Assembly: GCA_002292365.1 (NCBI GenBank)
Contig: DBBU01000059.1
Span: forward strand, 1 to 21,066
Source of the DNA: Flammeovirgaceae bacterium UBA976
Lineage (GTDB): Bacteria > Bacteroidota > Bacteroidia > Cytophagales > Cyclobacteriaceae
Reading direction: 5' to 3'
DNA: 21,066 nucleotides
Shown here: in pieces, positions 15,123-21,066 of the stretch
Layout of the letters: each line of letters opens with the position of its first letter
Numbering within the stretch: position 1 is the stretch's first letter
Made by a program: the position numbers and the translations under genes
The notes under the pieces: generated by a model
Told to the model about the DNA's origin: nothing
Seen by the model: only the letters and a program-made list of their open reading frames with translations
The model's database searches: none

Positions 15123-17221
15123 GAGTAAAAAATGACATATTGTTGAGGGTACGTATTACTTATTTAGCGGTGGCATTATTTACTATCGCCGCGGTTTATA
15201 GGCTGGTGATCATTCAATATGTTGAGTCTAAACAATGGAGAGGCTTAGGTCAGACCAATGGGCTTAAGGTAATGAAGATCAACGCGACTCGAGGGAATAT
15301 ATATGCGGATGACGGTAGTTTATTGGCTACCTCGTTACCGTTCTATAAGGTGGCTTTTGATCCTTCGCTGGCGACTCATGATCTATTTGATAGCCAAATA
15401 GATTCTTTGTCCTATCTATTATCTCAGCATTTTAGAAACTTAAGTTCCAGGCAATACAAAGCGAAGATTTCGGAGCAAAGAAAAATAGGAAGGCGCTACA
15501 TGGTAATCAATCAAAATTTAATTGATTATCAAGAAAAAAAGAAAATGCAAGAATGGCCGATATTTAGAAAGGGTCGACTCTTAGGGGGAATCATTTTTGA
15601 AAAAGTTGAAAAGAGATTTTTGCCTTTCAGCCAACTAGGGGGCCGTACCATTGGAACGGTCAATGGAGAAGATAGAGGAGTAGTAGGCCTTGAGTATAGC
15701 TTTAATAAGGAATTATCAGGAAGAGATGGAGAAGCCCTGTACCAGAAAATGGTTGGTGGGGGATGGAAACCGGTTTACGATGGGACAGAGTTAAGACCTA
15801 TTGAGGGGATGGATATTCAAACTACCATCAATGTAAATATTCAAGACATCGCTGAAAACGCATTGCTTGAGGCTCTTGAAAAAAATCAGGCGGATTATGG
15901 CTCAGTAGTAGTTATGGAGGTGCATACGGGTCAGATAAAGGCGATTTCTAATCTCAGTAGAAATTCGAAAGGCACTTACTATGAATCTTATAATTATGCC
16001 GTAGGAAGTCAAGGTTCTAGAGAACCGGGGTCCACCTTTAAATTGGCCAGTATGATTGCGTTATTGGAAGATTCCAAATTGCAGCTTCACGATTCTATTG
16101 ATACCGAAAATGGGTCCTTCAAGTTTTTCAATGAAACGATGAGAGATCACAAAAAAGGTGGATTTGGTACCCTGTCGATTCAAGAAGCATTTGAAAAATC
16201 GTCGAATATTGGCATTGCTAAGTTAATTCAGAATCATTTTGGTAAAAAACCACAAAAATTTATCGACCAATTGAGAGCCATGGGGCTTTATGAACCTTTG
16301 GCCTTTCAGATGTATGGCGAGGGAGTCTCTTACATCAAGTCACCAAAAGATTCAACTTGGAGTGGCACTTCATTGCCTTGGATGTCACATGGTTATGAGC
16401 TTAAAATGACCCCACTTCATACCCTTACCCTTTTTAATTCGATTGCTAATGAGGGTAAAATGGTACAGCCCATCATTGTTAAATATATCAAGCGTGCAGA
16501 CCAAGTCATTCAAGAATTTGAGGCGAAGATTTTGAAAGAGAAGATATGCTCTGAAAGTACTTTGAGAGATGTTAAAATTATGCTTCAAGGAGTAGTAGAA
16601 CGGGGTACCGCTCAAAACATTTATACTTCAAAGTACAGTATTGCGGGTAAAACAGGTACTGCAAAAAATGTCAAAAACGGATTATATACTAACGAGTATT
16701 ATACTTCATTCGTAGGCTATTTTCCTGCTGAAAAGCCTAAATATAGCTGTATAGTCGTAATAGATAAGCCTAAAGGATATCAAATATATGGGGGAGATGT
16801 TTCAGCACCCGTCTTTAGGAAGATAGCCGATAAAATCTATTCCAATGAAATAGAACTACAAGATGTGGACCCCATTGAAGATCTTCATATGGTGGGTATT
16901 TTTCCTTTGATTAAATCTGGAAATCAAAGGGACCTAATACAAATAAGTAACAAACTAGGTATTTCAAATCATTCAGAGGCACCCAATGCAGAATGGGTAA
17001 AGACCCAAATCGTCAACAATTCTGTATTATGGAAAGAGAATAATTTAACGCCAGAACAGGTACCTAACGTGGTGGGTATGACATTGAAAGATGCCTATTT
17101 CGTTTTAGAGAATGCGGGTTTAAAAGTACAAATACAAGGTTTTGGAAGAGTCAAAACACAATCCATTGCACCTAATTCTAAATTAAGGTTGAATCAAAAA
17201 ATAGAACTGAAACTTGGCTAA
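15119..17221 (+). CDS. ftsI: Septal peptidoglycan transpeptidase (class B PBP) with PASTA domain
   Basis: Division-specific penicillin-binding protein that cross-links septal peptidoglycan with FtsW, 700 residues. It has one N-terminal membrane anchor (about 13-33), then the PBP dimer/pedestal region with RGNIYADDGSLLA (58-70). The transpeptidase domain has the active serine S305 in STFK, SSN (361-363) and KTGT (511-514). One PASTA domain closes the protein (about 645-700, beginning VPNVVGMTLKDA), a usual feature of Bacteroidota FtsI. The start is a GTG at 15119 overlapping the ftsL-like stop (GTGA); the only nearby ATG (15132) is out of frame. The end overlaps murE by 8 bp. Identity is firm; a Spo-type or elongation PBP is unlikely at this position. 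Confidence 0.94.
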   Translation: MRVKNDILLRVRITYLAVALFTIAAVYRLVIIQYVESKQWRGLGQTNGLKVMKINATRGNIYADDGSLLATSLPFYKVAFDPSLATHDLFDSQIDSLSYLLSQHFRNLSSRQYKAKISEQRKIGRRYMVINQNLIDYQEKKKMQEWPIFRKGRLLGGIIFEKVEKRFLPFSQLGGRTIGTVNGEDRGVVGLEYSFNKELSGRDGEALYQKMVGGGWKPVYDGTELRPIEGMDIQTTINVNIQDIAENALLEALEKNQADYGSVVVMEVHTGQIKAISNLSRNSKGTYYESYNYAVGSQGSREPGSTFKLASMIALLEDSKLQLHDSIDTENGSFKFFNETMRDHKKGGFGTLSIQEAFEKSSNIGIAKLIQNHFGKKPQKFIDQLRAMGLYEPLAFQMYGEGVSYIKSPKDSTWSGTSLPWMSHGYELKMTPLHTLTLFNSIANEGKMVQPIIVKYIKRADQVIQEFEAKILKEKICSESTLRDVKIMLQGVVERGTAQNIYTSKYSIAGKTGTAKNVKNGLYTNEYYTSFVGYFPAEKPKYSCIVVIDKPKGYQIYGGDVSAPVFRKIADKIYSNEIELQDVDPIEDLHMVGIFPLIKSGNQRDLIQISNKLGISNHSEAPNAEWVKTQIVNNSVLWKENNLTPEQVPNVVGMTLKDAYFVLENAGLKVQIQGFGRVKTQSIAPNSKLRLNQKIELKLG

Positions 17222-18674
17222 GCTTAAAGACATACTTTATGGCGTAAAGCTGAAGACTATTTCTGGAAATAGGGATAGAGAAATTAATGGTCTGACTTTC
17301 GATTCTCGAAAGGTTCGTTTAGGAGACCTATTTATTGCTATTCGAGGACTGAACAGTGATGGCCATGATCATCTTGAACAAGCAGTAGCCAAAGGAGCCG
17401 TAGCCTTACTCATTGAAAGAAAATCCTGTAGAAATTTCAGTGATGATATTGCTGTAATTGAAACAGATAATTGCGCAAAGGAACTGGGAGTGATCGCTGG
17501 TAATTTTTATGATCATCCCTCTAAAAAATTGAAACTAATTGGCATCACTGGGACGAATGGGAAGACAACTTCTGCTACCTTATTACATTCATTATTCAGC
17601 GCTTTAGGTTACCAGGTAGGGCTTTTGTCTACGGTAGAGAACATCATTGGCAAGACTATTATCCCTTCTAATTTCACCACCCCAGATGTCATTACTATCA
17701 ATGAGCTGTTAGTCGAAATGATTGCGAAAGGATGTCAATATGTTTTCATGGAGGTTAGTTCCCATGCATTGGTTCAAGAACGGACCTCAGGACTCTTCTT
17801 CTCGGGAGGGATATTTACCAATTTATCACATGATCATTTGGACTATCATCAATCTTTTGATGAATATATAAAGGCAAAAAAAATCTTATTTGATCGTTTG
17901 AATGAAGATGCTTTTGCGCTCATAAATGCAGATGATAAGCGAGGTAAAATTATGGTCCAAAACACTAAAAGTCGTGTGTATAAGTACGGCATGAAGGGTT
18001 ATGGAGATTTTACTGCCAAATTAATCAACAATACCTTTCAAGGATTGGAACTTGAAATTAGTGGTCAAAATATCTGGTTTCAACTGATTGGATCATTCAA
18101 TGCTTACAATCTATTGACTGCCTATGCTGTGGCAACGATATTAGGCGAAGAGGCACAAGAGGTATTGATTCAATTATCTCAGAGCAGCAGTGCAAGAGGA
18201 AGGTTTGAATATGTCAGCAATGATCACAACATAATGGCGATTGTAGATTATGCACATACCCCAGACGCCTTAAGTAATGTGCTTTCAACCATCGATAGCT
18301 TAAGAACAAAGAATGAGCACCTCATTACGGTTGTAGGGTGTGGCGGAAACAGAGACCAAGAGAAAAGACCGAAAATGGCTTGTATAGCTGCAAGCTATAG
18401 TGATAAAGTCATTCTAACCAGTGACAATCCAAGATTTGAAAGTCCAGAGATTATTTTGGATGACATGATGAAAGGAATTTCTCCCATTTATCATAAGAAA
18501 GTCATGCGGGTCACAGATCGAAGAGAAGCCATTCGTGTGGCTTGTAATCTTGCAGGTAAAACGGATGTGATTTTAGTGGCTGGTAAAGGACACGAAGAGT
18601 ATCAAGACATTCAAGGTGAAAAAGTACATTTTGATGATAAAGAAATATTAATAGAAATGCTTAAAAAATCATAA
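17214..18674 (+). CDS. murE: UDP-MurNAc-L-Ala-D-Glu:meso-diaminopimelate ligase
   Basis: Adds the third amino acid to the peptidoglycan stem peptide in an ATP-dependent reaction in the cytoplasm. The 486 residues show the N-terminal Mur domain (FDSRKV at 29-34), the ATP loop TGTNGKTT (112-119), EVSSHAL in the central domain, and the third domain with DNPR at 404-407. DNPR marks enzymes using meso-diaminopimelate rather than lysine. The only plausible start is TTG at 17214, which gives MAKLKDIL and overlaps the ftsI stop by 8 bp (TTGGCTAA); the nearby ATG at 17239 is out of frame. The rare start and overlap suggest translation coupled to ftsI. Identity is firm. Confidence 0.95.
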   Translation: MAKLKDILYGVKLKTISGNRDREINGLTFDSRKVRLGDLFIAIRGLNSDGHDHLEQAVAKGAVALLIERKSCRNFSDDIAVIETDNCAKELGVIAGNFYDHPSKKLKLIGITGTNGKTTSATLLHSLFSALGYQVGLLSTVENIIGKTIIPSNFTTPDVITINELLVEMIAKGCQYVFMEVSSHALVQERTSGLFFSGGIFTNLSHDHLDYHQSFDEYIKAKKILFDRLNEDAFALINADDKRGKIMVQNTKSRVYKYGMKGYGDFTAKLINNTFQGLELEISGQNIWFQLIGSFNAYNLLTAYAVATILGEEAQEVLIQLSQSSSARGRFEYVSNDHNIMAIVDYAHTPDALSNVLSTIDSLRTKNEHLITVVGCGGNRDQEKRPKMACIAASYSDKVILTSDNPRFESPEIILDDMMKGISPIYHKKVMRVTDRREAIRVACNLAGKTDVILVAGKGHEEYQDIQGEKVHFDDKEILIEMLKKS

Positions 18675-19861
18675 TGCTATATCATTTCTTTGACTATATC
18701 GATCAGGAATTTGACCTATTTGGAGTAGGGGTTTTCCAATACATCTCTTTTAGAGCGGGTTTGGCTGTGCTGATCTCTTTATTGATCACCATTACATTTG
18801 GCCAAAGATTGATCAGCCTTTTGAAAGCTTTTCAGTTGGGTGAATCCATTAGAGATTTAGGCTTAAGTGGTCAAATGGAAAAACAAGGCACCCCGACGAT
18901 GGGAGGTATTATCATTCTTTTGGGTATCATCATACCTACACTCCTTTTTGCTGATCTGACTAATATTTATATTCTCCTATTAATTATATCTGCTATCTGG
19001 ATGGGTAGTATTGGGTTTATTGATGATTTTCTTAAAATTAAAAAGAAAAACAAAGAGGGTTTACGGGGTAAATTTAAAATTATAGGTCAGGTAGCTTTAG
19101 GTCTCCTTGTGGGAGGCACGATGGTATCTCATCCAGACATTGTCGTTAGAGAATTTAATAGCAACGATATAAGTCTGTATAGTGATATCAAATCATCAGC
19201 AACGACCATTCCGTTCTTTAAAAATAATGAGTTTCAGTATTCTTGGTTATTGCCTGATTTCCTTTCTGAATATGCCTGGGTCGTTTATATATTGATGGTG
19301 ACATTTATTGTGACAGCCGTCTCCAATGGGGTAAATATAACGGATGGAATTGATGGTTTAGCAGCGGGAACAACAGCAATTATTGCTATGTCGCTAGCCA
19401 TTCTAGCTTATTTATCAGGAAATGTAATTTTTTCAAATTATCTCAACATCATGTATATCCCAAATTCTGGGGAGCTGGTTATTTTCTGTGCGGCTCTAGT
19501 GGGAGCCTGCATTGGCTTTTTATGGTACAACGCGTTTCCCGCTCAAGTTTTCATGGGTGATACTGGGAGCTTGGCATTGGGTGGCATCGTTGCCGTATTG
19601 GCTATGGTCGTTAGAAAAGAGCTTTTGATTCCCTTATTATGCGGAATATTTTTTATTGAATTGCTTTCGGTCATTATACAAGTTGGTTATTTTAAATACA
19701 CCAAAAGTAAGTTTGGTGAGGGTCAGCGTGTATTTTTGATGTCACCGATACACCATCATTTTCAAAAGAAAGGGCTGCATGAATCCAAAATTGTAACCAG
19801 ATTTTGGACGGTAGGTATTCTTTTAGCCGTCCTTACACTGGCCACCTTAAAACTGAGATAA
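18674..19861 (+). CDS. mraY: Phospho-N-acetylmuramoyl-pentapeptide-transferase
   Basis: Integral membrane enzyme that moves phospho-MurNAc-pentapeptide from UDP to undecaprenyl phosphate, forming lipid I. The 395 residues form about ten hydrophobic segments. Family motifs: GTPTMGG (72-78), the acidic pair D117-D118 in [19 protein letters not shown] (221-232), [19 protein letters not shown] (286-304) and the His cluster HHH (360-362). The stretch of about 40 polar residues at 151-190 is longer than in E. coli and is common in Bacteroidota enzymes. The start ATG shares one base with the murE stop (TAATG). Identity is firm. Confidence 0.97.
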   Translation: MLYHFFDYIDQEFDLFGVGVFQYISFRAGLAVLISLLITITFGQRLISLLKAFQLGESIRDLGLSGQMEKQGTPTMGGIIILLGIIIPTLLFADLTNIYILLLIISAIWMGSIGFIDDFLKIKKKNKEGLRGKFKIIGQVALGLLVGGTMVSHPDIVVREFNSNDISLYSDIKSSATTIPFFKNNEFQYSWLLPDFLSEYAWVVYILMVTFIVTAVSNGVNITDGIDGLAAGTTAIIAMSLAILAYLSGNVIFSNYLNIMYIPNSGELVIFCAALVGACIGFLWYNAFPAQVFMGDTGSLALGGIVAVLAMVVRKELLIPLLCGIFFIELLSVIIQVGYFKYTKSKFGEGQRVFLMSPIHHHFQKKGLHESKIVTRFWTVGILLAVLTLATLKLR

Positions 19862-19867
19862 AGATAA

Positions 19868-21066
19868 ATGAAGGAAAAAATAGTCATATTAGGATCTGGA
19901 GAAAGTGGGGTAGGTGCTGCGATCTTAGCCATGAAGAATCATTATGACGTTTTTATTTCAGATCTTGGCATCATTTCTTCAAATACAAAGCAAAAGCTCG
20001 ATGAATTAGGGGTGGCATTTGAAGAAAAAAAGCACACTTTTGAGCTAATTAAAAAGGCAGATACCGTAGTAAAAAGTCCAGGCATACCCGATAATACTCC
20101 ATTAATTATGGATTTGATAGCCCAAGGGGTAGTGGTCATTTCAGAAATTGAATTTGCCTTCAGACACATAGCCCCGAATGCCAAAATAATAGGGATTACC
20201 GGTACTAACGGGAAGACGACTACGGCTTTATTGACCTATCATTTATTAAAAGAAGCAGGCTTGGACGTAGCTTTAGCGGGGAATATAGGCTATAGTCTGT
20301 CGAAAAGAGTTTCTGAAAAGGATTATGATTTTTATGTGATTGAAATCAGCTCTTTTCAGCTAGATGGCATCATTCAATTTAAACCGGATATTTCTGTATT
20401 ACTGAATATAACTTCAGATCATTTAGATAGATATCATCATGATTTCAAGAAATATGTCGCCTCTAAATTTCGTATAGTTGAGAATGTCAACGCAGGATCT
20501 TCCTTCATTTATTGTCCAGACAGTAGTGCGGTAAATGAGGAAGTCAATGAAAGAGACATAACTGCGAGTTTATTTGCCATATCTGCGAACCCTCATTCAA
20601 AAAAAGGGGCATTTATAGGTAAAGATCATCTGATTTTTAATTTTGAATATCATGAAAAGGATAGGATATCCTTGGCGGACATTCCATTGATTGGCAGGCA
20701 TAATATGATTAATGCCATGTCATCTGCCTTGTGTGCCTTAATGTTAGAAATTCCCATCAAGAAAGTTTTGGAAGGTATGAAATCCTTTAAAAATGTACCA
20801 CACAGATTGGAAATGGTGGCAGAGATTGACCAAGTCAAATTTATCAATGATTCTAAGGCTACTAATGTAGATGCGGTCTACTACGCTTTGGAAGGCATAA
20901 AAGAGCCTATTATTTGGATTGCTGGTGGTATAGATAAAGGAAATGATTATTCAATTTTAGATCAATGTGTGGCCCAAAAAGTCAAAGGGATTGTTTGTTT
21001 GGGTATAGATAATAGCAAAATCGAAAATCATTTTAGTGGTAAAGTCCCCTTTATGGGTCGAGCCAG
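19868..21066 (+). CDS. murD: UDP-MurNAc-L-alanine:D-glutamate ligase, 3' end cut by window
   Basis: Adds D-glutamate to UDP-MurNAc-L-alanine using ATP. The frame is open from the ATG at 19868 to the window edge, giving 399 codons of an expected 440-450. N-terminal Rossmann-like motif GSGESGVGAA (9-18), ATP loop TGTNGKTT (111-118), HRLEMV in the linker to the third domain, and NDSKATN further on are all visible. VKSPGIP (68-74) is typical of MurD rather than MurC or MurF. It begins 6 bp after mraY. Truncation is only due to the window; no frameshift is seen. Downstream ftsW, murG and murC would be expected but are outside. Confidence 0.95.
   Translation, partial: MKEKIVILGSGESGVGAAILAMKNHYDVFISDLGIISSNTKQKLDELGVAFEEKKHTFELIKKADTVVKSPGIPDNTPLIMDLIAQGVVVISEIEFAFRHIAPNAKIIGITGTNGKTTTALLTYHLLKEAGLDVALAGNIGYSLSKRVSEKDYDFYVIEISSFQLDGIIQFKPDISVLLNITSDHLDRYHHDFKKYVASKFRIVENVNAGSSFIYCPDSSAVNEEVNERDITASLFAISANPHSKKGAFIGKDHLIFNFEYHEKDRISLADIPLIGRHNMINAMSSALCALMLEIPIKKVLEGMKSFKNVPHRLEMVAEIDQVKFINDSKATNVDAVYYALEGIKEPIIWIAGGIDKGNDYSILDQCVAQKVKGIVCLGIDNSKIENHFSGKVPFMGRA

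Noticed and set aside
1..21066. CRISPR array, insertion sequence, tRNA, phage or defence genes
   Set aside because: No regularly spaced repeats, transposase motifs, tRNA-like folds or defence domains were seen by eye; the AddA-like helicase is a housekeeping recombination type.

Overview
The window reads as a chromosomal segment of a Bacteroidota bacterium, probably of the Cytophagales or a related order. Four things support this. The arginine genes are in the order typical of that phylum, including an N-acyl-ornithine carbamoyltransferase instead of a classical ArgF. FtsI carries a C-terminal PASTA domain. MurE has the meso-diaminopimelate motif. Upstream regions carry the Bacteroidota -7 box TAnnTTTG and little Shine-Dalgarno sequence. 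The DNA is A+T-rich and every supported gene lies on the + strand.

Region 1 (1-475) has no supported gene. It is probably the leader and promoter region of the arginine operon and holds a short hairpin, an 8-bp palindrome and a possible 20-codon leader ORF. Region 2 (476-9278) is a tight nine-gene operon: GNAT acyltransferase, argG, argC, proC, argD, argF', argB, argE, argH. Almost every junction overlaps (four ATGA overlaps, two of 8 bp, one of 23 bp). Together these genes encode a linear route from glutamate to arginine: GNAT acylates glutamate, ArgB phosphorylates it, ArgC reduces it, ArgD aminates it, ArgF' carbamoylates the acyl-ornithine, ArgE removes the acyl group, and ArgG and ArgH finish. 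ProC links the operon to proline. Carbamoyl-phosphate synthetase is not in the window. The carbamoyltransferase has Ala at the residue known to decide between acetyl and succinyl substrates, so the intermediates are predicted to be N-succinylated.

Region 3 (9326-12943) holds a large RecB/AddA-like helicase-nuclease and a SlyD-type FKBP prolyl isomerase with its own -7 box. Region 4 (12944-13397) is a 454-bp intergenic stretch with an 8-bp inverted repeat, competing inverted repeats, terminator-like hairpins and a clear mraZ promoter. Three 10-bp-spaced GTGG(G) boxes next to that promoter match the known MraZ operator.

Region 5 (13398 to the end) is the start of the division and cell wall (dcw) cluster: mraZ, rsmH, an ftsL-like gene, ftsI, murE, mraY and murD, the last cut by the window edge. 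These genes make and polymerise septal peptidoglycan precursors.

I see no mobile element, CRISPR array, phage gene or defence system. Most of the window is conserved housekeeping DNA. The points most worth a second look are the substrate specificity of the arginine route, the cysteine-rich tail of the GNAT enzyme, the MraZ operator geometry and the structured intergenic region before mraZ.
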